Of a stretch of 64,000 nucleotides of DNA, positions 45,126 through 56,738 are shown one piece after another. This DNA is from Erigeron canadensis (lineage: Eukaryota; Streptophyta; Magnoliopsida; Asterales; Asteraceae). The DNA is taken from assembly GCF_010389155.1 (NCBI RefSeq), contig NC_057762.1, positions 38,872,055 to 38,936,054 on the forward strand, in the 5' to 3' direction. Within the stretch, counting starts at the first letter, position 1. The number at the start of each line of letters is the position of its first letter. The position numbers were made by a program, and so were the translations under genes. The notes under the pieces were generated by a model, which was given only the letters and a program-made list of their open reading frames with translations, made no database searches and was not told the DNA's origin.

Positions 45126-45599
45126 AAACATATCGACTTTATAATGATTTTTATATGTGAGATATATATACATATATATATACACACAAATTTTCTCCTT
45201 ACAAAACAAGTTCATGCATCATTGCATACTTTTATAGGTGCATAATCTTTGTGACGCTTATATATGTGGTTTTTGAGTATATCTTGCTATTAACTGCCGA
45301 TGGGGTACCATAGGCTCGTCATTGGCTGCACCTCTTTTGTGACATTATGTTTATCACAGTCCGTGACGTCTTCTCATTTCTGTCTTCCAAAAGTCATTGT
45401 GGCTTTAGGCTGATTTTCGGTTTCATAGGGTGGATAGATGGTTGTGTGGTGCTCAAATACCCATCGCACATGTGTGATGTACATTTATCAGTCTAATTTG
45501 TCCTTTTGACAATATGATAATGTATGCATTTTTTCAGAAGCTCAGTTTCACAAAATTTCTCGAAAAGCTAGTTCCACCCTGACCCTGCCCTTCTTAATC

Positions 45600-45957
45600 T
45601 TGCTGGATACGGCGGAAGAATTGAAAGCAAAGGTTTCAAAAACCATGGAAGTATTACAGAATGTCAAAAACCAAGCCAACAATCCGGCAACTGATACTAC
45701 AGTGTCATCTCACAATGACAATATACTTGATGAATGATGAATATGTGTACATAGTGGTGGATCAACCAGGGCATGAAAATACAACTGAGGTGACAAGCTT
45801 GACTCCAGAGATGAATGCAATGAAGGCATTGCACTTGCAAGATTTGCAAGCAAAGGTTTCGAGAGCAATGGAAATGATAACGAATATCCAGCAGCAAACC
45901 AACAGCCTTGCAGCTGAGCTCTTATTACTCTCTTATAAGGACACTCATGCTTATTAA
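45600..45957 (+). pseudogene. Broken MLLE-domain repeats of PABP origin
   Basis: Two more fragments of the same domain follow the solo MLLE gene. In the first (45600-45737), LLDTAEELKAKVSKTMEVLQ aligns with the domain's last helices (the ESPDALKAEV region) and then reaches a TGA. The second (about 45820-45957, another frame) has ALHLQDLQAKVSRAMEMITN and ends at 45957. Different reading frames and missing first halves mark them as non-functional duplicates. They show that the domain was duplicated in tandem before decay. Confidence 0.5.
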
Positions 45958-47654
45958 GCAGTGGTTAGCTAGTGAACATAGAATATATTTTCTTATGGAG
46001 GAACCTTTTTAGAAATATTACCAAATTTTAAAACTTCTTTAAGATGCCTTAGGTTGCTCTTGAATGGTGAGATGGGCTTTATGTTATCAAATCTTAGGAA
46101 TTTTTTTTTGAAGATTTAGCTTTTGCGGCCTATACTTTGAAGATTTTGTTTGAAATATTGGTACTTTATTAGAAAAAAAAAATGAGTGGGAATCCTCCGG
46201 TCTCATGTACTATCTTTGTACATATTGATGTACTTTCTTTTCTTGGTTAAAAGAGTTTTATAAAGCAAATTTTAATCCGTCCCTTTTTGTAAATTTTGTT
46301 GCACTACTGATTGCTATTTGAACTTTTTGGACCATGTATCGTCCTCAGGGCTGGGACCTGTCGTTTATTACTGAGCCAACTTAAAACTTTGTTGATTCCC
46401 TGGTCCTCACTTCGCCAAAATATCATCAAGCGGTTTTGGCTGATCTAAATGCAAAATGATTGGATCAAGGACCATCACTCATAAGAGTCATTCTCTTGAT
46501 GGTATTTGCTTCTTGTGGTTCATTGACCAGATCATGTTTTTGTTTCCGATTGTTGGTCACTTTTTTAGCTGGTAAGTACTATATGATTATGATCAATATT
46601 GGTTGTGACTCAAGTAAAATGCAAGGATGAATTACGAATCAGTTTTCTAAGAGACTACAAAAAATTAAACACGGTAAAATCTTTTTGCTTAAGCAACGAT
46701 GGTTTTGTGTACACTTTAGCAACAATACTCTTTTACAGATGTTTCATTTAAAATATAATTCTAGGAACATTTGCCTTCCCAAAACAAATTTATAAAGGAA
46801 AAGAATTTCAAGAACCCGGTTTCCACCCAACCCTAAATTGGGTTTGGTGGGTAGGTATTTCGCTCGAAAAACCGGGTAGAAACCGGTTCGGGTTTTGGTC
46901 AAACCCGGTTTCGTTTTCGTTGACTTTACCCAGTTCTGTTCCGGGTCAGGTCCAGTTCCGGTACAACCTGACAAATGTGCACGGCTACCTGTAAAGCTTG
47001 GCCATTAAGTTCATTGTCAACTTTTATGGTCTTGATTTAAAATGGGCCCGGGCTCAATCTTCAACTGAGTTTCAGAACTCTACTAGTCCTGGTCCTAACC
47101 AGGCTTCAACGGGATGGAAGAACAAAAGAAACATGGGGCCAAATTAGGATATTTATCAGGCATAATGTTCTTATCAGGCTCCAGTCCCTTACTCCTGGAT
47201 TTGAACGGGACAAATTAAAACACTAATTCTACATAGCATTCCAAAATCCAAGTTATGTCCCAAGTATATCATGAGAAAAAACTTGAACTTATATACTACT
47301 AGTACTATTTAAGAACGCAAACATGTCCTACCGATTCCATATTATCCAAAAACAGTTAACATAGAATAAGCAAGCTTTATGCAAAGTCAGCCAAATAGTC
47401 ATAAAGATTAAATCATCAAGGAATGTTGAATCATTAAGCTCCAAACAGTCTTCTCTATGCTTCTGCGTGGAGATTAATTGTATTAAGTTACAAATGCCAT
47501 CATCTTAATTATTATACTAAATTACTAACAAAGGTCAGGAATCAGAGATTAATGTCTTTGCAGCTGTAAGGATACCGACATAGTCAAGTGAATGTTACTA
47601 GTAAACATAGCCATCTGTCATCTCATATATACTCCTCCAATCTAGACACAAGGG
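45958..47654. other. Gene-free region with a CCGGTT-rich repeat
   Basis: 46744-46995 is rich in ACCCGGTT and ACCGGTTCGG phrases and, read in reverse, begins CAGGTAGCCGTGCACATTTG, like a hAT element terminus. The other terminus is not clear. The rest holds nothing recognisable. The 3'UTR of the bHLH gene lies just left of 47655. Confidence 0.45.
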
Positions 47655-49944
47655 TTATGACGAAACGCCAGGTGAAGGAAGTTTTCCTGATACTGTCTTG
47701 GATGACATACTGATGTCCTGATACAGGGAGAAAACGTATGTTAACAGATCGTTGGACCAAAGTGTATATTTATATAACATGAAATTCATACATCAAAGTT
47801 ACCTTTATAGATGTAGAATGATTGGTGAATCCATATTGATTCTCATTTGCTAGTTCTGAACCAAAAACAGGATTCGGTTTCATTATGTTTGGTTGCACAC
47901 CAATGTGGCTGGGCATACCAAAGTCCCTTCGCATTGAGAACCCTTGGTTTTGGGGAAAAGCCGCAACCCCTTCACTTGGATTTTGCAATCTGTATCCTTC
48001 ATTGTATCCCATTCCTATTCCCCTCTGCATTTCATGTTCTTGTGAATATACAGGAGGCAAACAGTACCCATTTCTCATAGTAAGCGTCTACAAAAGCAAT
48101 GATTATAAATATTTCAAATTTCAGTGGGATTACAAAGTGAAATTTAACCTCACAAAAGACGGACAAAGTTTCCTAATGCAACCAAGTTTCACATTTTTGC
48201 ATATATTGGTATCAAATATACACATGGTTGAATAAATAGGTAACAAATCAACTATACTGCTTACAAGTGAAATCTTGTTAGATCAGTAACTCAGTTGCCT
48301 GGTTTCAAAATAGATATAAATTATCAGATGGAATACTAATGCAACATTAACATCAAACTAAAGCGACAATGAGTTTAAGTTCACAAAAAAGACCATCATG
48401 CTGCACTTCACACATGTCAAATTAATGAACCTCATCTAGGTCATTCAACATATATTAAAAACAGAGAAAATATACCTGCACTTTAAGTTGAAGCTGCTTT
48501 AGATATTCAATTGCCTCATCCAACATTGACGCCTTATCCGTCTATTTCACAAGACAACATAGTGAAATCAAATAAAAAACCATAGTTATATGTTACTATG
48601 TCCATGACCAAAATCGTATCTATATCCATGAAAATTTTATATAGAATTTTAAACTAAGCTGTTACCTTGTTAGAATTTGGAACCAAGGTCTGCAATGCTT
48701 TCAACTTCTCATTAATCCTACTTCTCCTCCTCTGTATAGAAAACCATATCTTAATGCATATATCGACATACATGCAATCAAACAGCTTAAAACTCGACTC
48801 AAAGCAGCCAACTATATTCAAAACAGAATACAAACCTTCTCAGATAGATTATGAATCTCTGCTGCCCGTGTCCTCTTTGTAGAACGTGAACCGCCTGAAT
48901 TTCGACTCCCCTCCCCCATCTTTTGCACCTTTAAATCCCAGTTAGTTGTCAATAACACATAAATCAAAACAAAAAAAATAAACAAAACTTGAAAAATAAA
49001 AAAAAGTGTACATATTGGATTAATTGGTAATGAAGAAATTTCACAAAAGGGGGAAAAGTTACTTTTCAATTTTACAGCCTAAGGTTTAAAAAATGAAATT
49101 TACTGTTCTCAATTAAGAGCTGTCATTATCAAAAGTTTGAAACCGGTCTTTATTAACGTGTATTTTAAAAAAGATTGAAGAAATTTTTTTTTTAGAAAAC
49201 GCACTTGATTTTCTCTAGAAAAAAAAAAAGACATTTTTCTATAGACAGAAATTTGTTTTTAAATTGGACTTTTATAGTGAAAGATTTTCATAAAAAAAAA
49301 AACCTCAGCTTTTCAGATTTATAACTAAGACTCTGAAAAAAATTCACTTTTAAAAGTTTTTAGTAGATAAAAACACATTTCATTTTCTAGAAGAGATAAA
49401 ACAGAGTCAGAAGCAGAAAAAAAAAAGAAAATCACAATTTAAAAGCATACAAACAACAATTAAGCTAACTAAAATCTATACTTAAATTTAGGGATTTCAT
49501 AACATAGCTCCCGGGTTATGTTTAACAATTTATTATATACATAAAAGATTGTACTTGTGACATATAATTGTTATGTTTAATGTGCAAGTCATTTATGCAT
49601 GTAATAACACGTCAAACATATGTAGCCATGTTTATCGTTTTCCCTTAAATAAATGTAAACTAAAAGTTCATGAATAATTTTACAAGAAAACATGAAACAG
49701 AACTCACCTGATCCGTTTCGGGCGAATAAAAGGAGCTGAGATCAGAAAATCTCTTATCATAATCAACAAATTCATTAGAAATCTGAGACGGAGAAGGCGT
49801 AAACTGGTCATATTTCAGCGGCTTACTGTTATTAGTGTTTGTGTTGGAATTACTGAGAAAAGTTTGGAGAAAAGAAGACATGTCTTCAGATTCAAGTGAA
49901 GATGATGAAGAAAAGGAAGGATCATTGTTGTTGTTTCCATACAT
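47655..49944 (-). CDS. SPT/ALC: SPATULA/ALCATRAZ-like bHLH transcription factor
   Basis: Six exons: 49944-49708, 48928-48836, 48731-48666, 48541-48476, 48087-47803 and 47717-47655. All junctions are GT/AG and phase 0, giving 269 aa. SPT and ALC are nuclear bHLH factors of carpel margin and fruit dehiscence development that bind E-boxes (CACGTG-type) as dimers. The bHLH spans exons 2-4: the basic region KRTRAAEIHNLSEKRRRSRI carries the His, Glu and Arg needed for E-box contact, helix 1 is INEKLKALQTLVPNSNK, and helix 2 is TDKASMLDEAIEYLKQLQLK. The N-terminal EDMSSFLQTFL is the family's amphipathic helix. The basic region followed by NLSEK and the exon cuts inside the bHLH are typical of this clade. 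An in-frame ATG at 49989 would add only a poly-Val/Ile stretch, so 49944 is chosen. SPT and ALC cannot be separated from sequence alone. Confidence 0.93.
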
Positions 49945-52900
49945 TATTATTATTATTAAGTAATAAACAACAACAACCACCACCACCACACAAGCGAGAC
50001 AGTAATGATTGTAGAGATAACGTACAAAATAATGCTAACCAAATATATATATATAGATATTATAATGATTTATGATATATGATGAGAGAATTCTATATGT
50101 GACAGTAGTAAAAGGAATGATTTTTCCTGTTTTTGCAAAGTTGGGTTTTGAGGTTCTTTTGGTGTGTGTTTGTGCTGGATTTGTAGTGTGTGTTTCAATG
50201 TGTGTGTGTTTGTACAAAATCTTTGGGTTTTATAAGGATGTTTGAGTTTAGAGGGCTAGCTGGTTTTGATTAATTAAATACTTGTTCTTAACTAACTTGA
50301 TTCCTTCTCCCGCCTTAATTGTGTGTTTCTTTTATTTATTTATGTTATAAAACTACGAGTTAACTGTTTAGTGGTTCGAACCGTGATTTATTTATGTTTT
50401 TTATTTCCATGATCGGTATGAACCAACTTTTTTTTATATATACATTACCAAAGATGCTTTAAAGTGTTATATTATAAAATAATAATAAAAAAAAAAAACA
50501 TTTGATGTTGTAAGGTTAAAAAAATGATACTACGAATTATTTTTGATGATTTAAGACTAAAAAGTGTGTAAAAGACTAACATATTGAACGTATAGTGTAC
50601 GTATTTCTGCTAACTTTTATAGCTCTTCTAACGACGTACACAGACTCTGATTAATGATGGTTGATGATTGTGTGTAACTCACGTAAGATTAAAAGAAGGA
50701 AAAATTATGTCACGTTGTTATGGATTGACGAAAAATGTGATATGACACGTTTATATTAGAGCCATTTGATTTTCACAAAATATTTGATAATTAGTGATGA
50801 TGACATGTTTAATTAACCTGATATATAACTGTATACTATCAATAAGAGTTACTCAAATCATGATGTTAATACAGGTTCAAATAAAATAGAATGACTTTTG
50901 TATGTACGTATTCTGTTTTACAACATAATATTTTCACCAAGTTTATTTATGTTGTCTGTTTTTACCCTCTGCCACTACATTGAAACTTATGACCCAAAAA
51001 GCTAAAACCGTCATTGCCATACTTACATTAATGTCAATAGTCTTGTTCTAGTTTTCTTTAAAAAGACATGTCAAAAGTAAAAAGTAAAAAACAATAATCT
51101 TTAGGGTTTCACTTAACGTGCATAAAAAGTTTTTACATTTTCGTATTAAAAGTTCGCCCCTAATTTTATAGCAAGTATACAAGTAATTAATACACCTTAA
51201 CGAAAACCCTTAGGGCTTCGTTTAACAAAACTCAAAAGTAAATAAGGGTTAGGTTATATACGTAATTGTAATTATTTCGTTATTAATAGAATCATGTTTG
51301 AACCTTATCATCACAGGGACGTATTTGTATTTTTAAGATAAGGAATTGTTGCTATAAATAGAAAAGAAATCAATGTGGAACCCACGGTATTACTACTGGG
51401 CATCTTCAATACTTGTATTTCTTTTCTCGTTTTTAACAAAAAGAAAAAGAAAAGAATAATAATTATTTGTCTATATGTTACATTTTTGTAATGAGGTAAT
51501 GACATCTATCATTGACAGTAGTCTTTGATGCCAAAAAACCGGGTTTTGGTCAAACCAAAACCCAACCCAAACACATTCTAACAGTTTTTTCATCAATCGT
51601 GGATTGGTTTTTTTCGGGATTTTTTTTTTTCTTTTGAACCGAAACTGACCCGGTACCTACCTTATCTAAATAGGAACTGATATTCGTACCATAAAATTTA
51701 ATTAATCTACCATTTTCTATGCATTACTTACTTGTACAATTTGCTATAATATATGTACAGTGTGGTAGATGTATCAAATGTTATGGTACGATTATCACTG
51801 CCCTATCTAAATACCCAAACTAGTTTTGGTCAAATCTAAAATTGACCGGGTAAAAAGCCATTTTATAACCTGGTTTTCTTTCACCTCTAATTGACACACA
51901 TGTTTTAGTAAAATCACACAAACTTGTGATAATTTCATTGAGTAATAAAAGTTATAAACATATAATGTAGGTAAGAAAACATTTCTCTTCTTGTTACGAA
52001 ATAGTAGTTACTTTGACAAACGAAAATTATAACGAACACTAATGAATCATTAGAAAATGTAGAAGAAAGTAATGGGGTGTTTGTTGCAATGAAACGGAAA
52101 AGAAAGAAAGTGAACGAGAAAGACTTATTTTGTTTAGTTCCAATAGAGAATGAAAAAGTGGGAATCAATTTTATTTCTTCTATTCTTTATAAATGGTAAA
52201 ACAAGGTATGAAAATGGAAAAAAAATTGTTTTAATGATATTATATATATTAAATTTAATTATTAATTAAAATGTTTTTTTATATTCATTGTATGCTTGTA
52301 TCAAATGACAGAATCTATTCTCTTTTTAAATATTCATTACTTTCTCATTATTTTCGAACTCCATTACATTTTCATCCTCTTTGATTTCATGTACCAAACA
52401 CCCAAACAAAGAGTTGGGATAATCATTATGATTGGTTCATACCGGGTTATAGATCCATGATTAAGTAGGATTTGGATGACAAAAGAAAGCTTGTAATTTG
52501 ATGTAACGACATAAATATATATAGCTTCTAGTACACAAAGTGTGACCACGACCGCTGAATTGAATGCTGTTATCCAACCAATCACTCTTCCTCTTCAAAC
52601 CAACTTTTCATTTATTTATTAATTCATCATCTATCAGACAAATTGCTATTCCCTAGGCCTTCTTTTTTATATTGCATTTCAGTTTGAAAACTTAGCGGTG
52701 TTTATTTGGAATGGCATAGAAAAAAAAAATCGAAAATTGGTTTTCAAACCCACTATCCTGATGGGTTTTGAAATTACCTAAGCTAATAAGTTTGATAATT
52801 AACTAACCAAGCAAGGTTAAGGAAATGTTATTCACCATATCCTTAAGCCAAACACTTCCTGTTTTAATTTTATCACTGGCTGTTTTTAAAAGAATGTGAT

Positions 52901-53009
52901 CATGTCCTTGAACTTTATCTCAATGGTTGTATAATCATCCATTCATCCCCCTTGCATAAGTTTTTGAGTTTAAGTTTTGGGAAGGACTTAAGAATTAAAT
53001 TTTTTTATG
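49945..53009. other. bHLH promoter side and gene-free region
   Basis: Immediately right of the bHLH start are CAA/CAC triplet runs (about 49966-49990) and a TATATATATATA stretch (50045-50056) that may serve as promoter sequence on the minus strand. 51524-51890 is rich in ACCGGGTTTTGGTCAAACC-type phrases with weak inverted ends (GATGCCAAAAAACCGGG against GAGGTGAAAGAAAACCAGG), possibly a hAT-like MITE. No gene is supported. Confidence 0.45.
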
Positions 53010-53193
53010 AGGGCTTGACTTTGGTATACTCAGGTTCAAGTCTGAGAGAACAGGGTTTACCCCTATTAATCGTCGTGCCTTCGGGCGGATTAGTAGGGGT
53101 TTTCCCCATCGGTTAAGACAACGTATGCTAGACCTTCCGCTGTCGAATCGCGACGCGAAGTTTCCAACGAAATTCACCTTTAAAAAAAAAAAA
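53010..53193 (+). mobile_element. SINE family B, copy 1
   Basis: It contains a B-box-like GGTTCAAGTCTG, the distinctive phrase GCCTTCGGGCGGATTAGTA, GTATGCTAGACCTTCCGCTG and the 3' phrase CGAAATTCACCTTT followed by an A run. The same order of phrases occurs reversed at 53797-54235. No target duplication was found and the left end is approximate. Confidence 0.65.
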
Positions 53194-53609
53194 GTGAACT
53201 ACTACTAATCCATTTGGCTTTTAACATGATCACGACACTTTTTTCAGCAACACCAGTATCTAATACCTGTATAAATGGAGTATGAGGAGATGAGATGTAG
53301 ATTGTTTTGTCTTTACCCAAAGATAAATAGACTGCTTTCAAAAAAACTTTCAGCCAAACGATGCTTTTTTAATAGAACGGTATATTATCCTCCTATTATT
53401 TATAAGTTACATGAATGTCTGGGAAGTCATAATCCAAGACTTTTGAAAAACCTCTATTAATCTACCCCACAAATGTAAAAAGTAGAACTCGAACCCAAAT
53501 GGTTTTTTCAAAGTCAAAGACCTTATCAATGACTCAGCAACCTCATTGGCTACATGATCATGTTATTTGATAAAATGAAATGACCTTGTGGTTTTATAAT
53601 TATACTTGT

Positions 53610-53790
53610 TTCTTTATTTAGTCATTAAGTGACTGATTGTAGAAAGTGACTTAATTAAAACATAATGTCTATATGGATTAAGTTAATATAATTGTTTTTT
53701 TTCTTATTAAGTCAATAACAAACATATTCAAGATTAAATCATGACTTTTTAATTAAGACATTATCAAACATTAATTAAGTTTTTTAATTG
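53610..53790. mobile_element. MITE family 2, copy 2
   Basis: CATTAAGTGACTGATT, GTCTATATGGATTAAGT and TTATTAAGTCA appear in the same order as at 7361-7620. The boundaries are approximate. Confidence 0.4.
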
Positions 53791-53816
53791 GTACATTTTT
53801 TTTAAAGGTGAGTTTC

Positions 53817-53827
53817 GTTTGAAACTT
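53817..53827. repeat. Target duplication of nested SINE (left)
   Basis: GTTTGAAACTT, repeated exactly at 54065-54075. Confidence 0.9.
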
Positions 53828-54064
53828 AACCACTAGGTTAAACCCCAGTGATCATGGGTGTTTCACTAAATCTGCTATGCGGGGCCCCGAGGGAGTTTAC
53901 TCCAAAGTCTCGAGTTCGAACCTTGGTAGGTTCTCCTCGACGGTATTTTCTAGTTAAGGAGGTGGTATGGTGAGAAAGACTATTTAAGATCCGCTTATTG
54001 TGGGACCCTTTCGTTACACATTATACGCGTTTAAGGTAAAATTCACTTGTCAAAAAAAAGTTTT
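53828..54064 (+). mobile_element. SINE family A, copy 2, nested in family B
   Basis: A 237-bp insertion with a perfect 11-bp target duplication. It starts AACCACTAGGTTAAACCCC, has the box-B match GTTCGAACC, and ends AAGGTAAAATTCACTTGTC followed by an A-rich tail. It aligns throughout with the minus-strand copy at 32307-32560. Its position inside a family B element shows that it is the younger insertion. Confidence 0.88.
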
Positions 54065-54075
54065 GTTTGAAACTT
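54065..54075. repeat. Target duplication of nested SINE (right)
   Basis: GTTTGAAACTT, identical to 53817-53827. Confidence 0.9.
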
Positions 54076-54235
54076 TGTGTCGCGGTTCGACAGCGGGAGG
54101 TCTAGCATAGTAGAAATGTCTATTTCAAATATTTGATGGGAGAAAAACCTCATACTAATCCGCCCGAAGGCATGATAATTAACGTGGGTAAATTCTTACC
54201 TCCTCCAAAATTCAAACATGTAACTATCAGGCCCA

Positions 54236-56738
54236 AACTCTTTTATTGAGGTTCTGTCTTGCTACTAAGATTTCAACTCAATGACAATACCTTTCTTGAG
54301 ATAATTTATAGGTTTTAACATAAAGATGGGAAATTATATTACAGCTACTTTAAGTGTTAAACGTAGACGTAGTAAAACACAGCGTTATGCTTTCAACCAC
54401 CAAAGGGGCCATTGGGTTGGTGCCAAATTACTAAAACCTTGTGTTTCAAAAAGCATTAAATATTATAGTTGACTTCTATTGAGATAGTTATCAAATTTTT
54501 TGGTCTATGCTAATTTGTACAACGTAACACACTATGAAAGCCTAAGATTTGTTTCGAGAATCTTGCGTTTCATCTCAATCATGCATGCACTTTAAGAGTA
54601 GGAGTAGATTAGAATGTCATTTTAAAAACTAAAAACAAAAAAGCCTAAAATTTGTTTCGGTCATGTGGATGACGTTTGGTAATAAACCTTACCATTAGAC
54701 CAATCAGTTTTGAGATAGGTTTTAAATTATATGGTGAGATCTCCTGAATGTCGTATATCGACTGAATGTTTGGAAAAAATTAGTCATTGGTTAGTTTTAT
54801 ATTTTAGATTATAAGCCTTATTTTATATGCAAGTTTATTGTTGATTTAACACTACTTCAAGTGTCCATCCCACTTATATGGCTTTCGATATTCGGGTATA
54901 TAGGTAATAGGGATATATACTCTATAGGGGATGTAAAGCAAACGATAAAATCGATAAATCAATAAAAACTGTTTCTTCTAAAATTTGGAAAAAACGGAAA
55001 CTATTATAAAAAAAAAAAGACGGTTTTGAATAGTTGGGTTATGAAATCTTAATTTTCAGTATTTGTTTTTAACTTAATTTGATCGAGTTAAGATTCTTGA
55101 AAATTAAGGTGGTGTTTATTTGAGACTTAATAAACTCAGTCATGATTTAATCAAAAATACTTAATCCATTAAGTTATCAAAAATATTTGGTTTTTTTATG
55201 TAATAAACAAAAAATCAATTGTATTGACTTAATTTATATAGATGTTATTTATTCATTCAGTCACTTATCAATTCAGTCATTTAATGATTAGAAAAAACAA
55301 AAACAAATAGGCACTAAGATTCTAACCGAAACCAATATTATAGTTTTCCTAAACTTGAAAGTTCACTTTTACTATTACACACTTGAAAATTAACTTAGAA
55401 TAATAAGGGTCTCTACATCTCAAGCAAATAAACAACTAAACGCATCAACACGTTGAAAAATATTACACATCAAATTCAAAATTTTCTAACTGTCTTGAAC
55501 AAATTGCAATTGTTTGTTTCTATTGTTTTGTCAATTAAAAAAGGTCAAAATAAAGATATTTAATATTATCTTTTTATAAAAGTTGCACAATCAAGTGGGT
55601 TTTATGCTTCCTCCGAAGTCCAAAGCCCAACTTTTCTCTACCAAGTTGTGAAAGGATAAAAGAAACGCTTCGTCTCAAGTAGCTAAGAAAAGGTATTGTT
55701 ATTTACTATAGCAGTATTTTGAGTCTAGGCCGACAAAAGCTAACAAGAACACTTCGATATGGACTAGTGGTTTTGTACCAAATCATAGAAGTTTGAAAAG
55801 GCTTACCGAATTATAGAGAATATAAAACTACAATAGGCTTTACAATTAACAAATCAACACGTTTTTATCGTATAATTAAAACTTACAATTTTTTGGTTGA
55901 TGGATACCGACTCAAATATCACGACCAAAAAACATATGTACAAGACTATTAGTAGTCAAATCTTGAGTTCATTAATGAAAAATAGAAAAAAAAAATCACG
56001 AATTTATAACACTATCAAAATTCATAAGTATCATCGGTTTGGCTATACACCTGATTCGAGGACATTTAGGAACGTATAATGTCAATCGATTATTTTAGCT
56101 ATTACCTTCTCCATTACTATTACGAAACTAGAAAATAAATCATAAACAATGAATGATACAAAATATAACCTTTTTAATAGTTTTATTTTTTAATCAAATG
56201 TTGAATTTTATGTTATAATGTTATATGTATAGATGATAAATAGTTAGTATTGAAAACTCCAGCCAAATAAAGTTGTATGCATAGAACTATAGATATACAA
56301 AATATTACATTCAACCCGTAATCCATGTTTAAACGTTTAAACGCAAAGCATCAAGATGGAGTGTCAACCCACAATATTTATCGCATATCTATCTTATGAA
56401 GATCATTCAAGCAACAAAAATTAACATAACATTTGATAAAACTCAACTCATATGTAAATGGGAAAAATGGGGCATTAGTACTACCTTTAATTAATTTCAT
56501 ATAATCCTCTCCATATGGAGACCAAAATCAAAGAAAAAGAATCTTAAATAAATGGGAAAAAAGGGATTAAAAAAAGGTACAGATACTTTAATGATATTCT
56601 CTAGGGGGTGAGGGTGCAATAACAAAAGAATATTATTTGCCTCGGCAACTTTTTACCAAATCCACTTTACTTGTGTTCATGTATTCTTGATCCAAAGATG
56701 AAGTAATTGTCATCTTCAACAAAAACCTCCTCTAAAGC
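54236..56738. other. Gene-free region with one MITE
   Basis: Contains MITE family 2 copy 3 (55108-55322). The rest is AT-rich with no supported coding sequence. The 3'UTR of the RING gene lies at the right edge. Confidence 0.5.
55108..55322. mobile_element. MITE family 2, copy 3 (reversed)
   Basis: Read in reverse it shows CATTAAATGACTGAATT, AAGTGACTGAAT, ATCTATATAAATTAAGTC and TTTGTTTATTA, as in the copies at 7361 and 53610. The outer ends are GGTGGTGTTTATTTGAGAC and CCTATTTGTTTTTG in reverse, a pattern like hAT-derived MITEs. Confidence 0.45.

Larger units (their letters stand above)
53797..54235 (-). mobile_element. SINE family B, copy 2, split by a family A SINE
   Basis: In reverse it carries the family phrases GCCTTCGGGCGGATTAGTA-type, ATGCTAGACCTCCCGCTGTC and a CGAAACTCACCTTT end with A tail (poly-T at 53797-53803). 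The element is interrupted between 53827 and 54065 by a family A SINE, and the duplicated target GTTTGAAACTT belongs to the family B sequence. Confidence 0.75.

Noticed and set aside
46744..46974. 76-codon open frame (-) with Gly/Pro/Thr-rich peptide
   Set aside because: It is produced by a CCGGTT-rich repeat, not a gene.
47847..48235. Open frames antisense to bHLH exon 5
   Set aside because: They overlap a coding exon on the opposite strand and match no family.
49945..49989. Longer N-terminus of the bHLH gene (ATG at 49989)
   Set aside because: It would add only a Val/Ile run from CAA/CAC/AAT triplets, with no family match.
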